Shown here: piece by piece, positions 15,801-30,800 of the stretch
Layout: each line of letters starts with the position of its first letter
Numbering within the stretch: the first letter of the stretch is position 1
DNA from: Desulforhopalus vacuolatus
GTDB taxonomy: Bacteria > Desulfobacterota > Desulfobulbia > Desulfobulbales > Desulfocapsaceae
Reading direction: 5' to 3'
Length of the DNA: 64,000 nt
Assembly (NCBI RefSeq): GCF_016918505.1
Contig: NZ_JAFFPZ010000003.1
Coordinates: forward strand, 62,001 to 126,000
Notes under the pieces: generated by a model
The model's database searches: none
What the model saw: only the letters and a program-made list of their open reading frames with translations
Told to the model about the DNA's origin: nothing
Translations under genes and position numbers: made by a program

Positions 15801-18800
15801 CAGCGGCCCCTCTATCTGATCAACCGTATGCGACTGCAGAGCAAAGGTCTGGACAATCGAGCTGCCCTCCGTGGACGCCGAGTTGGCATCAACAGTGATG
15901 ACTGCTGCCACATTCCAGTTTGCATAGGTGAAGGTAACCGCTTGCGCGGCATCATCGAACCGCAGGTCTGTACTCGTCAGAAGGGTTTGTCCGTCGGAAA
16001 GCAAATTGACGGTGACAGTAGTACCAGCCGCCGGTGCTTTCTGCAGGCTGATTGAATACGTGTCCGAAATTGACTCGTTGACAAAGGTAGAGCCATCGGA
16101 CTGGGTAATGAGTACACCGCCCCGGTCATTGTCCTCTACCACGACCTCGACACCTTCCGGTTCGCTGTCGTTAAAGGCTGAACCGGGAACGCTGCTGGTG
16201 ACTGTAAACTCTATCGATTCACGGACACGGTTTTCCGGCAGGCTGTCATCCACTGCGGTAATGGTTACAAACCGGGTTATATCCCAGTCGATGGCGCTAA
16301 ATGTCAGGGTAGTGGTATCAAGACTTATCTGTGAACCATGCGTCAGGGTAACGGTTACTGTTTCACCTGCCGCCGGTGCCCTGGTCAGCGCCACACTGAT
16401 CGCATCAGTCAAACTGCCTTCCACGACAGTCGAGCCGGGAACAACTTCGGCCACAATAAGATCGGCCTTGTCGTCATCGTAGACCTTAACCTCGAAGTTC
16501 GGCATGAAGATATCACTGACAGCATCAAGTTCTTCCTGCTGCCCGGCCGTGACACTCGAGGGGTCCTTAGCCTCAACAATCACTGAATGGCTGATAATTG
16601 CGGTCTGGACTCCTTCTTCAGCAGTATCAGACGCAGCCTTGACGTAGATTGTCCGGGTTGTATTCCAGTTACTTTCAGAATCAAAGACAAGCACCAGTGA
16701 ATCGGTGTAGTTGGTGCCATCTATCGATACCAGAACGGTGCCGGCGCTGCCATCCTGATCCTTGTCTTCCGTTGTGGACCGGGCCGCAGAAACCGTTATG
16801 CAGGCGATGGATGCGGCGGTCGGTACAGCAGTTTCAAGATCAAGCGTATACGTGCCGAATGATGTCGCATCGTCCTCGACCAGGGTAAGTCCGTCGGTCG
16901 GAGTCAGCACCACCTGCCCCCTGGCACTGTTCCCAACGTTCAACTGCACGCCGTCGACGAAAATTCCGTTATACTGTGGATCATCACTCGTTACGGAATG
17001 ATTGATGTAGCCACTGTTTCCTGAACCACTGGAACTGTAGATGGTGGAAGTTACATTACCGCCGACATTAAAAATGTCACTGCCAAGTCCGCCAATGATA
17101 GAGGTCACCATATCTTCGGAAGTGGAGAGGATAAAAAACTCGTCGTCCCCTTCCAGGCCATCAAGCTCGGCAATTTCGACATTCTCAAAACCGATATTGA
17201 GCCCTGCACCGTAGATACCGTCGCGGGTTATCACAAAATCATCATTTGCCTCAGTACCAAGCGCAACCACCTTGTCGGTACCACTGCCGCCGTCAATGGC
17301 CAGAGGTGCATTAATTGAATAGAAGATTGTATCATCGCCAGCTCCGCCGAACAGTTCGGCATCGCCACCACCAGCAATCTCAGTGCTGTCTTTCTCAAGG
17401 AATGCGCGGACAATAAATTCATCATTGCCTTCCTCGCCGAACATTTTCAGCAGGGCCTTGTTGCTATAGACCGAGAATTTGTCGTCACCGGTGCCGCCAT
17501 AGATAACCATCGATTCACTGATGCCGATGCTGAGGAAGCCAAGGGTGGTTTCCCTGGTCACAACCTCATCGCCTGCAGCCACGTAAGGCGCAATCCGGTC
17601 TGCTGCGTAGAGCTGGCCGATCTGGAAAGTATCCCTGCCAGCACCACCGTCAAGCGTAGTGAGACTGGAGTTGTCATCACTGTAAAAATAATCGTCGCCA
17701 TCCAGACCATTTATTCGCAATCGGGCATTGATATTCTGATCATAATTGATGCGTTCGGCCTGGGTAAATGCGCCGTCGCCGCCAGTGGTGTTCAGATAAG
17801 CAACAAACTCTTTCCTGAGCAGGAAGGTGTCACTGTCTGCCGTACCGTTGATGGTAAGATGATCGGTACCGTCATCGGCCGCCCCGCTGTCAGCAACATT
17901 TATGATGTAATTGCTGGCGCCATCGACATTGACCGTATATTCATCTGTGCCGCCCTCACCATCGAGAGTAAGTTCGGCCGTTCTGGAGGGCAGCTCAGTG
18001 ACAGTAATGGTATCATCGCCGGTGCCGCCATATACCTCAGCTTCTCCCACGAAGACGTCAGTATTGATGAAGATGGTATCATCGCCACCATGGGCCGAGA
18101 TGGTAATCAGACCGCTTGCCGTTGTCTCGCTGGTCGTATCGAAGATGATACTGTCGTCATCACCGTTACCGTTTACCTCAATGTTGATACCCTGCACAAT
18201 ACCGCTGATGGTCATGGTGCTGCCAACGCCAGGATCAGCGTTACCATAATCACCATTGAGATAGACATTGCCAACATCGGCAAGAATCTCAGCGCCAATC
18301 CCTATGGTGAGATCATCACCAGCATTCAGGGAGACATCACCAGCTTCGGCCTGCACGGTAATACCAGCAAGCACCGTCAGGTAATCGTCGGCAGGATCAA
18401 CACCGTCGGTGGACGTTTTGACGATGTTGCCTGTTTCCGCTATGACGTTTTCTGAGATGATCAGGGGGCTGTGTGTCACGGTGGTAATTGACCCACCTGC
18501 CAGCATACCGGGTGCGTCATCATCGACAACACCACCAACCGTCATGGCACCGTAGTTATCAATCCAGGTGGAACCTGCAGTTGACTTTCCTTCAAGATTA
18601 GCCACTTCTGTGCTGATCGACTTGTCAGCTTCACCGATATCCTGTGAAGCAAAGAGATATGTTTTACCGGAGAGGATGTTGGAACCGCTGGTTCTGCCGT
18701 TTTTGATTGAGCCGACAGGCGTTGCTATAAAAGCAGTATATAAGCTGCTGTAGCCGCCGGTTGACACGGTATTCAGGTACAGATCACCAGTGGTTTCGAT

Positions 18801-21800
18801 GATATAGGTGTTGAGGAATGACTCGGCGGTCAGGGTCCCGCTGCCATTTCTGTGGCTGTCGAGGTCCAGATCATTACCGGAATTTCCGATTCCGCCAAAT
18901 CGTGCCCGGAGCGAGATATTGTTAGCGAAGATATCAACCTCCGGCCTGCTCTCAAGACCGCTGCCATCATCGACAAAATCGAGAATGGACTGATGCGCAA
19001 CCAGATCCACATCACCGGTGACAGAAGTGATAGTGTTGATATTCATGTCATTAGAAGTCTCTGCCAGCCAGATCGAACCCTGGGCGATTGCAGTCAGGCT
19101 TCCCGATTGAGATGTATCAGTTTCCAGATAATCGGCAGGAGCTCCGGTCTCGCCAATCGTACCACCACTGTTCAAAATGATAGAGACAGCTTTGACCTTG
19201 GTGAAATCAGTGTTGAGCGCGTCGATGATGGAACCGTCGGCAGTAAGATCCGCGACGCCGGTTTTCGAATATATCGACTCAATCCGCATGTCACCCGCTG
19301 TTCCTGTACTGTTATGCTCACTCAGGTATATCGACTCGGTACCCCTTGCGGTAATCGTACCGGTACCAAACAGGTCAGTGTAGAAAGGTTTATCTGCGGT
19401 ACCGATGCCGCCATCACCAGCTTCGAGCAGCAGGTTGCCGCTCTGGATGTTGATTACACCGTCTGCTGCACCATTGCTGATACCAGCCCCAACCTTGATT
19501 CTGACGCTGCCAGGATTGGCAACTGTTCCGGCGACGATGCTATCGACCTGCAGCAGCCGCTCAACGGAGTCTACCGGTGCAGAGCCCAGGAAGATATCAC
19601 CATCGACATCAGCAGTGAACAACCCGCTGGTGTTGACGTTAAGATCATCACGGTTTTCAATGAGAATAGAGAGAAGAGTTGGACTGTCACCCCGTTCCAG
19701 GGAAATTGCCACCGGAGTATCTTCCTGGGCCAGCTCATTTCTGCCTGACAGGATCAGGACGAGGGCGGAGACCGACTCAACCCGGTAGTATTCCGAGGTA
19801 GCGGTATCATTACTGGCCGAGCCACTGATCTTGATCAGAGAATCTTCCACGTAACCGTCTGTAATCCAGCTGCCACTGCTGCGGGTGATAGTGTCACCCA
19901 CCCGGCCGGTTGAATTCCAGCCGTTGTTCTGGAAGGTTACCTCCACGCCTTCATTCATCGCAACCGTTTCAAAAGCCGGATCAAGCGTAATGCCTGCAAC
20001 CTGCACATCCTTGCCAACTTCCGCAACCAGCGCCGAATCGGCGATCAGGGTCATCTTGTTACCGCTGATCGAGCCAATGGTGTAATAGCTTAGTCCCACG
20101 GTTTCGTTTGCCGTATTACCGCGCACGATGATGTTCATGCCCACGCTGAAACCGCTCCAGTTTGAGCTGTCTTCACGGGTCATGGTCCAGAGAGAGTTGT
20201 CAAAGGTAACCCTGGCGTTGATCAGGTCAGTGGACAGATAGGAGACATCGGCCCGCTCTGCCGCTGCCATAGCGACCCGCTCGTCGGTGGTAAAAGCATC
20301 GCCGTCGAGCATGATCTGAGTGGGATCACCCGTCTCACCAACAGCATCGCCAACGGTAATTGTCAGGTTGCTGGCGACGATATTTGCTGCCTCGATGTTG
20401 ATCTGTGTATCAGTGACTGATTTCAGTAAGCCACCGCCGATCAGGTTCAGCAGCTCTTCTTCTGTCCAGACCTTGATGGACGAAGTAAGGGCAGTTTCTT
20501 CGCCGTCGGTCACAGTATAGTCGAAGCCCTGATCGTAGCTGGTGGGCATTGCACTACCCACCTCAGTGAAATAACTCTCAAACTGTGAATGCAGGGTGTG
20601 ATACTCCGCAGTCCGCTTATTTTCCAAAGTGGTTATGGCGTCATCGTCATAGCTCAGCTCCGTGCGATAATAGTCCTCTTCCGCCTGCGCCAGTGTCACC
20701 TGAAAACTGCTGTCGTAAACCGTGGAGTCAGCCTGCTGGTTCCGATAGATCCAGTAGCTGCGATACTCTCTTTCCTTCGAGGACTCAAAGGCACTGATGG
20801 TGTCCTTAAGCTTGTCCGTTGCGTCGTCACCAACCAGCTGCAGATCAGCCCAGACGCCACCTTTCAACTCATTATAGGTCCGCTCATCCCGCTCCTGGAA
20901 ATCATTTGCATCAAGCAGGTCACCACTGACGACGTCTATATAGACATCACCGGTCGTGGAAATCTGATCAACCCGCAGATCACCACTTGCTTCCTGCAGA
21001 TAGATATTGCCGGTGGCGGAAGCGGTAACGCTGGTGGTTGGTGTGGTGGCCGCCGTACTGTCAACCTGAACCCCTGAATCAATAACCAGCCATGGATTAT
21101 CGGCGGTGGTGCCATTACCGATGCCACCGCTTGCAGCGGTCAGAGATATTGACGCACCGGTCACTGTTCCCGCATGGTATGTGGTGGCCGTATTCTGCGC
21201 CACAGTAATTGCCCCATCTGCATGAAGAACCACATCTCCATCCGCTGCGCTGATTGAGTTTACATACATATCACCGCTGACCTCGGTAATGGCGATGTCG
21301 CCACTGCCGGAGACCGCATAAATCCCCTCGCTGCCAGACCAGTTGCCGCTCGGGTCTGAGAGGTTGATGGTTATCGGCTGCAGTGTGGTGCCGATATTTT
21401 TATCTGCCTCAAGGCTTATGTATTTGCCTGCCAGCCAGGCCCCGCCACTGACGGCTTCAATGGATCCGGTCGAATCAATGGCAATATTTCCCGCAGTGGT
21501 AATGACTGCGCCGACCAGGAGAACATCCCCGCCACCGGTGGAATTAATTGTTACACTGCCTTCTGCCTGGCCGATATAGCTGATGGTTATCGGGCGGTGA
21601 GCATTGAGGGTATGGGTGTAATAGTCTTCCTTACCCTCAACCTGCTTATACTTGGCCTCATACACATGGCTGCCGTACCAGGTCCAATAATCATTGTGCC
21701 AGTATCTGATAACATCTCCTGACTCTACAATCGCACTATCCGCAACAAAAGTATAGTCGGCGTCCGCGCCAGCTGAACTGTCAAAGTAGTAGTACGGTCC

Positions 21801-24800
21801 AGTACCTGCATAGGTAGGCGGCGTCGCCACCACCGTACTGTCCCACTCATCATAGTCGTCCTGGAAAACATCTGGTATCACCCCGAGCCAGCCGCCGCTC
21901 TTGATATATTTGTAGTTTGTTGTCTGACTGGTGACCACCGTCGTCCAGCCGTAACGAAGCTGTTCGTTCGGCTGATAGGAGAAGGTGTCACCAGTCAGCA
22001 GGGTTGATATTCCTTCATAATCCGGGTCGTCTGAGCCGTTTGTAGTCAACTCAATACCGTTTTCAGTCCACTGGTACAATGAGGTGTAGGAATCTGCGGT
22101 ATCTGCGTCCAGCACAGTGGTATCCGTCGGTGTACCATTCGCCTTATCCACGATGATCAGGGTTCCCTGACCACGCTGAGAGATATCAAGCTCGTTAACC
22201 AGAACATCCCAGGTTGTTTCATTGTTGATCGTTACAGCCGCATATTCACCCAGCACCCTGATCTCACCGGTACCGGTGTTCAGGATATTGCCGAAAAGTT
22301 CTATATACCCACCGCTGGTCCTCAGCTCGCCCACCTCAAACTGCCAGGTTGAGGTATTGAAATAGATCTCAAAGCCATCACTGGCTTCGGATGCGTCTTC
22401 CAGATACACCTTTCCCGTCTTGCCATAGGTATAGATCTGCGTCAGGGCCTCTGAGTATGCATCTGCATCAATGGTCACCTCATACGAGTCCCTGCCGCTC
22501 TGCATGATGCCGTTAATGTTGATATATTCAGCATCGATATGAATACGATCACCATACATTGCATACGGTTGCGTACCAGTACTGTTGACTACTGTCTGTA
22601 CTGCGGTATCGCTTGCCTCTTTGACACCGGCACCATCAGTACCGGCCCCGTAGTCCCCGGAGGTTCCGCCAGAGACATCACCAAGCTGACTGGCCGGTTC
22701 ACCACCCACCGGATAAGATGTGAGGCCGGTAATATAGACGTCACCACCGGCGATAACCGTAATATCCATGGCCCGAACTGTTCCCTCAAAGCGGATATCA
22801 CCGCCAACTGTGGTGAATGTTGCTGAACCGCCATCGTTGTATATTCCCAGTCCGCCGTCATCGGGGCCAAGCACCGTTATATCAGGCCATGGATAGCTGC
22901 CGCCGTCTGGAGGCGTTACCGTGTTGACATTGAGCGTATTCTCCACAAGAATCGCCGGGCCGTCTCCTGTTGCCGGATCAGCCACCTCGGAAAGATCAAA
23001 GGTGACAGCTTCCGCAATAACGGGATCATCAATACCAGTAAATCCCTGTGCATTATCAAGATCGGCATTAATCTGATTCTCGTCCCTGATATCCTGCAGC
23101 ACATCCACCAGTCTGCCATTGAAATACAGACCGCCGTTGGTATCGGGAATGGTTATCCCCATCAACTCAATAAATGCGGGAGTCTCATTTGTGATAGTGA
23201 CGGTAACATCATTGGGCGCGATAAACGTACCGGTGCCGTCAAGCACATCGGAGCGCACGTTGATAACACCTGCCTGGGCCCAGATTGGATTGACGGTAAT
23301 GGTAAGAACTTGTTTTTTGGGATAAATGGTGGAAACTGTTCCATCGGGTGCAGTGACCTCTTCACCAAGGCCGGAAGCATCAAGGGCTGCCTTAAGACGT
23401 GCTATCTCCCCCTCATAAAAGCTCTTCAGGGTACCGTTGGTCTGGCCATACTCGGCCAGCATTGACTCGGCGTTTTGCAGCTCCTGCACCATCTCGCTGT
23501 CAATTTCCTTGAAACCCGTCTCATAGGTTATGCCAAGATCGGCGTCGGAGGTAATGTCTACATTCTGATCCACAACAATGGTATTGCCTTCGGAATCAGT
23601 ACCGTAAACAGGGGTAACATTCCAGCCCGTTATCTTCAGTGTCTGCTCCCGGGTGAGACCGGTTTCAATGGTGCCGTCGATATTGACATAGCCGTGGGAT
23701 TCCGCCAGTTCCTTGCCTTCAAACTGCTCATCACCACCGCCGCCCAAAAGAGAATTGAGACCATCAGCCGCCTCGCTGACCCAGCTCACCGCTTTGGCCT
23801 TACCAGTCAGATATACCAGGCCGAGGTTATCAGCAAAGAGTCTCGCCTCTCGACCAGTCTGCAGCAGGGCACCGCTTTGTACATCGATACTGTTTTCCTG
23901 AACGATAAAGGCTTTGGCGTCGATATCGGAAATCGGGATCGCGGACCCGGCAAAACCATCCCAGCGGGATTCAACAGTATAAATGTCCGAATAGTTTTCA
24001 AAGCCTGCAGCAGTGGAACGTCCAGCAGAAAGATTGAGATCACCTAATGATCGCAGGTGGGCACCGCTCAGGATGTCAATCACATTCTCTGGTTTAATTT
24101 CAACATAACTCTCCCCAACCGAGACTGTGCCTGCACCATAGGTTTCAACCGATACGGTACCATGGATTTCCCCCTGACCTCGGGCAGAAAGGTTCATGGC
24201 GCCGACACCCAGCAGTGTGGCCCCGGTGCCAATTGTCACCTGAGCAAGATCCCTGGCAGTCTCTATAGTGAGGTCTGCCCCGGCTCCAGCGAGAGCCCCG
24301 CCGGTTGTAAAGATGATCTCTTCTTTTATATCGAAGATATTCAAGGCCGCCAGATTGAAATTGTCATCATTGGAAGAATATCCAATAACCTTGAGGCTGG
24401 CGTTGTTGCCGACAATCACTTCGGTATCAAGAGATATAATGGTCTCGCTGTCAGCTCCGGCTTCACTGACAATGCCACCGGTGCTGCCCTTCATATAGCT
24501 GTCCCCTTCAATCCGATTGGTCGCAAGCAGATCAATATCGCGGGCGGTAATATTCGCCCCGCTGCCAATTGTGGTGGTTACCGTAGCCGTTATAGTGCTG
24601 TCGGCCTCTGCGCCTGCACCTGACAGAGCACCGTAGGCACTGGTGTTCACCCTGGTACCATAAAGCGCCTGGTGATAGCTCTTGACATCCAGCTCTCCGG
24701 TGCCTGATTCGGTCAAATCGACAACAGTATCCGCCCCTATTGAGGTAGTTGTCGTGCTGATATTGGTGGTTTGAGGACGAGCCGCAGCTGCACCGACGAC

Positions 24801-27800
24801 ACCGCCAGCACCGGCAGAAGTATCTGCGTAGTTATCATCAAGGCCACTTGCGGTAATTTCAAGAGTGGAACTGTAGATATTCGCATGAGCACCAAGCGAG
24901 GCATTAATCGTGGTATTGGAAGAGGCGTCTGAGGCAGTAATGCCCACGGCGATAACACCGCCGACATCAGATTCAGCCGTACCCTTCTGACGCAGTGCCG
25001 TCTGAGCAATAACTGAAACATTGTCATTAACGCGTATAACAGAGTTATCACCAATGAATGCACTGGTATCGCTGTTATTGGTGACATTGGCGATAGTGGC
25101 GTCAACCCCCACCAGCCCGCCGGCAGACCCTGAAGCCGTGGCCGTCGCACTGTATGTCTGACCGTCCAGAGCCCCCTGCGCTGCATTAATCGTCAGGGAC
25201 CGGGCCCCGATATCACCGCTGGCAGAAGCTGTCACCGTCGCATCGAGAACCGTTTCAGCCTTTGAAACACCAACAGCCAGCAGACCGGCGTTAATGCCGG
25301 TGACATCTGATACGGCACGCATCTTACTGGCAGCTTCAACAGCAATCGCGCCTGTCACGTCTATGGTGCTGTTGTCGATAAAGGCGACAACCTGTGGATT
25401 GACGGTTACCTCGGCCCAGTTATAAGAACCAGCCCCAATACCACCGGCAAGAGCGAAGACAGTGGCTTCCGCATCAGCCTTGGCCAGTGCAGAGATATCA
25501 AGAGTCCGCACTGATTTACCAGCAGACTGACCCACATTAACATAAGGCCCGATATGGGCATCGACACTGCCGCCGACAGTAACCTCGATGAGGGTCGCAC
25601 CGGCAGCAAGAGTCCCAAGGCTTATGCCATAGGTATCTCCGGTGATCTTTGGCATGGACAGTGCATCGATACGCACCTCGTCCGCCTTCTGAATTTCCAC
25701 AGTGTGAGTAGACGACGTTCCTTCAATATATGCGCTAACAGTGTTGCTGACCTCATGATTGACGTAGGAGCCGCTGATTCCGATACCCAGCGATGCAGCA
25801 ACTGCAACGGCAGTGGAATCAATTTCTGAGGTATCTTCGGCATTCAGGACAACATCTCCAACGGCGTTGATTATCGAATCATGGGTGCTGTCGGCGACAA
25901 TGGAAGCTTCCACATTATTGCTGATGTCGTTCCAGGTGAAGGAAAGCTGCGCCGACAGAGCGCCAGAAACTGCGACACCACCCACGAAGCTGCGGATATA
26001 AGAGTCCGAAAGCGCTGTAACAGAGAGGTCGTTGGACGTCGTGTTGGAGCCGCTGATTCGGGCGCGTGTCGTATTCTCGATCTTATTACGACCAACGATG
26101 CCGGAAACAGCAACACCCGAGGCTGCAATTGAGAGACCGATGGACTGGATCGAGGATTGATCGACAGCCTCAAGGTGCACATCACCCAGGGCGTTCAACA
26201 CGGAACCATCGAGAACCAGGGCTTCTGTCGACACGTTGATCTCGTTGCCAAAGAAAGAGGCCTGGACGGCAACGCCACCAGAGGCACCGACACCTGCCGA
26301 CAGCCCGACGATGGCAGCTTTGGAATCAGCATCAAGGGAAATGCTGCCCGCCGTTGAGGTGACACTTGAGTGATCAATGACTGAAGAGATATCGTTGTTG
26401 ATCACATTACCGGTGAGAATAGCAGAAACCGCGACACCGCCACTGCCCGCAATGGAAACCACTACCGACAGGATGTTGGCATCCGGATCTGCAATCGGAG
26501 AATCTGCCAGAGAATCATTGAGACGCGTTCTGGTGCTGTCACTATCCGGATCGTCGGCAGCAGCACTACTGTCACCATCATTATCGGGGACAAACATGTT
26601 GATAATGGCCGACAATGGACTCGCGGCCGGAGCAAGATCGTCTGCCAGCAGCGTGACATTACCAAGAACGTTGACTGTTGAGTCGGCAATGAGTGCAGAG
26701 GTTGTGTTTTCTATCCAGTTGCCCATGGCTGTGAGCTGGACGGCAAGACCGCCGCTGCCGGACACGCCTATGCCAAGAGAGCGGATTATTGCTTCCGAGT
26801 GAGATGCAAGCGCGAGAGTTGCCTCGGAATCAACCGTACTGTAATTTATTTCCGTTTCAATGGTATTGACAATGACATTGGCCGCAAGAGCCGCACCAAT
26901 TGCCCCGCCGCCGCTGCCGGACACGCCGATGGCAAGAGTATTGATCTCTGAGCTGTCGGTTGCCAGCAGACTGATGGCTCCGTCTGCATCAATATCGGAA
27001 AGGTGATCGGCTGTACCGGTAATCTTCGCCGAGGTGGTGTTGGTGATAACGTTACCTGTCAGTGACAGGATACCTGCAGCGGCACCTGAACCAGCGACGC
27101 CCAGACTTATCCCAAGGATATCTGCATTATTGGCAGCCGTCAGATCAAGCGTACCGTTGCTGTCGACGGTTGACGTGTCAATACTGGTCTCCACCGAGTT
27201 GGTGATCACGTTTGCACCGATGAGCGCGCCAACGGCCACACCACCGGTACCGGCAATCGATATGCCGCCGGAACGGATCATCGAGGAATCGCTGGCAGAA
27301 AGGGCGATATTGCCGCCAGTGTCAGCCACGGTTCGGAGCGTCGAAAAATTACTGACGGTGGAACCGACACTATTGGTAATCACGTTGCCATAGCCAGTGA
27401 CGTCGACCGCCACGGCACCAGAGCCGGCAACACCCACAGTAAGACCGACGATTCCGGCTTTCGACTGCGCATCCTGAATGATATCACCGCCAGTCGAGGT
27501 AACGGAGGAGTCATCGATATCCGTTGTAATGGTGTTGGCAATAACGTTACCGACAAAAGCCCCATTGACTGCGACAGCACCAGTTCCAGCGACACTGACC
27601 ATGAGGGAAAGGATATTGGTTGACGTATCAATAAGGGTATCTGCGGTCGAATCATCGACGGCATCCTTCATACCATTGCCGGAGTCATCATCAGGCAGCA
27701 TGTCGAGAATCCAGCCCAGCGGAGCTGCTGAAGGTGCCCTGTCCTGGGCGCTCAGATTGATATCGCCGTCTGCCTGAACAATCGATCTGGATATTTTTGA

Positions 27801-30800
27801 GGAGGTATTGTTAGTGATGACATTACCCATCGCCGAGACCTGAACAGCCACTGCTCCAGAACCGGAAACACCAACGGACAGAGTGCGGATTATCGCCTCT
27901 GAAGCCGCATCAAGATCAATACGGCCTGATGTTGTCAGGACATCAGCATCACTGATTTCAGTGCTGACGGTATTGCTGATAACGTTTGCGGCAAGCGCCC
28001 CGCCACCGGCAACAGCACCAGTTCCGGCAACTCCGACAGCAAGCGTGTTGATCTCTGAGCTGTCCAGTGCGGCAAGAGTAATATCGCCAACTGCGTCGAC
28101 ATCGGAGTTGTAAGCAGCAATTACATTGCCGTCACCATCCAGTCGTTCATAACCGGTAATGCCGGATACTGTTGTATTGACCACAACCGCACCCGTCAGG
28201 GACAGGGAGATAGCAACAGCACCAGAACCGGCAACCCCCACCGTAAGCCCGAGAATGCTGCTGTCGTTTGTTGCGCTCAGAGCTATAGTGGAATCACTGT
28301 CGACTTTTGATCCGGCAACCTTTGATTCCACACTGTTGGTTACCACATTTGCAGCGATAAGCGCACCAACAGCGACGGCACCGGTCCCTGAAACACTGAT
28401 GCCTGCCGACCTGATAAGTGATATATCGTCTGCATCAAGGGACACAGTACCATCGGCAGCCTCAGTTGTGACAACTGCATCATTTTCAATATATGAGCCG
28501 ACGCTGTTGGTAATCACGTTACCATAACCTGTAGCATTAACGGCAACTGCACCAGAGCCTGCCACACCCACGGTAAGCGCAATTATACCTGCGTTCGAAT
28601 CACTGTCGAGAATAACATCTCCGGCAACGGAAGCGACAGAGGCGTTGTTTATCGATGTTTCAATGGTATTGGCAATCACATTACCGACAAAGGCGGCATT
28701 GACGGCGACTGTGCCGGATGCCGCCACACTGATCATCACCGAAAGGATATTTGAATCAATGCTGAACGGTGTGCCCGCAGTTCCGTCACTGATATCACTT
28801 GAATACTCACCGGGAACAAGACTGTTGCTGTCAGGACTCGACAGCCAGTCAGGAATCAGGCCTGGTGCCGCATCACTTGCAGTAAGTGTTATCGTACCGT
28901 CCATATTGACAATTGATGCCTGATCAATAACAGCGCTGACATTGTTCGCCACAACATTACCCATGGCGGTCACCTGTACTGCTACGGTACCGGAACCGGC
29001 AACACCAACAGCGAGAGTATGAATACCGGAAGACGAGAGGGAGGTAAGAGAAAGGGTCGAATTCCCGTCTACGTCACTGCCACTGATACGGCTTTCCACA
29101 GTATTGACGATAACGTTGGCCGAAGCCGCAACGCCCACCGCAACACCGCCCGAACCGGCAACACCAAAGGCCAGTGAATCAATGTTCGAGCTGTCAGTTG
29201 CTGAAAGGGTTATGGCACCGACTGCATCGATATTCGAGCGAGCTGCACCATTTTCGATTACCGCAGAGGTTGAGTTGGTTATGACATTCCCCGACAGCGA
29301 GGTCATTACCGCAGCTGAACCAGAGGCTGCGATACCAGCGGTAAAACTAAGAATGTCGGCCTCGTTTGCGGCAGTAAGATCGAGGGTGGAAGCGCTGTCC
29401 ACCGTTGAACCGGAAATCCGGCTCTTCACATCGTTGGTTATGACGTTGGCACCTACCAGCACGGAGACGGCAGCAGAACCGGATGCGGCAATGCCAATAC
29501 CAAGCGATCTGATCTGCGACTGATCTGTGGCAGAAAGATCAATGCGACCGCCGCTCTTGACAGTTGAACCACCCGTCACCTCAGCAATGGTCCCATTGGT
29601 TATTACGTTACCAAAACCACTGGCGTTCACTGAAACGTTACCAGAACCTGCCACACCGACTGACAATGCAATAATACCTGAATCACTCAACGTTTCTATA
29701 ATAATGTCTCCATCGCTACTGACGATGGTACCGGTTGCATTGGCACCGGCAATTACCGTTGAGCCGTCTATGTCAGCAGTCACCGTATTAGCGACCACAT
29801 TACCCATCAGCGAGACCCCGACCGCTACTTTGCCGGAACCGGCTATACTGAGCTGGAGGGCAAGAATATTGGCATCAAGGTCAATGGGCGAACCATCCAG
29901 TGCCTCATTGAAATCGGCATCCATTTCATCCGGCAACATCCAGTCTGGAAGCGCAGATGGTGCCTCATCGCTGGCTGTCAGCACTACATCGCCACCAGCA
30001 TACACGGTTGAACCGCCATCTATCGACGCAGTAACATTGTTGGCGACACCATTACCTATACCGGAGATGGAGACGGCAACATTACCTGCTCCGGAGACGC
30101 CCATGCCAAGAGTCCGGATGATAGATGATGAAGTTGCTGTTACCTCAACGCTGGTTCCTGCGACAACCGTGGAACCGGAGATCGCAGCACTGATAGTGTT
30201 CGTAATTGTATTGACTGCAATTGCCCCACCGCCTGCTACTTTCCCTGCCCCGGCCCCGCCAAAGGCAAGGGCATCGATGACTGATGCATCTGTCGCGGTC
30301 ACGGAAACTGCTCCGGCCGTTGCCTTAACATCACTGCCATTGGCAATGGATGCGACAACAGTATTAGCAACGTTGTTGACGGAAACCCCGAAACCAGCCG
30401 CGACTTTGCCGCCACCTGCCCCGCCGATCACCAGCGTCAGCAACTGGCCGCTGTTTTCTGTCGGGAGATCGACACCAGGCATGTTGGAGTTGATTCCTGA
30501 CAAGGCGCTGTCATCCGCAGGCTTCGCCATTCCGGCGATGACATTAATATTGCCGGTATTTGACGTAACTTTTGTATTGTCTATGGTTGCGGTGATATCG
30601 TTACCAAGCCAGGTAGTCCCAATCGCGGCGCCAACGGCAGCCTCTTTGGAACCGGCAAAACCACCGGCAATGACGATCATGTTCGTTTTGTCGCTGGCAT
30701 GCACACCAATATTCCCTGCCGCCGAAACATCAGCGACAACCACATTCGGGTCAGCCGATGTCTGCGCCAGGCTCTCGGTGTTGGCTATTTTTGCCGTTAC

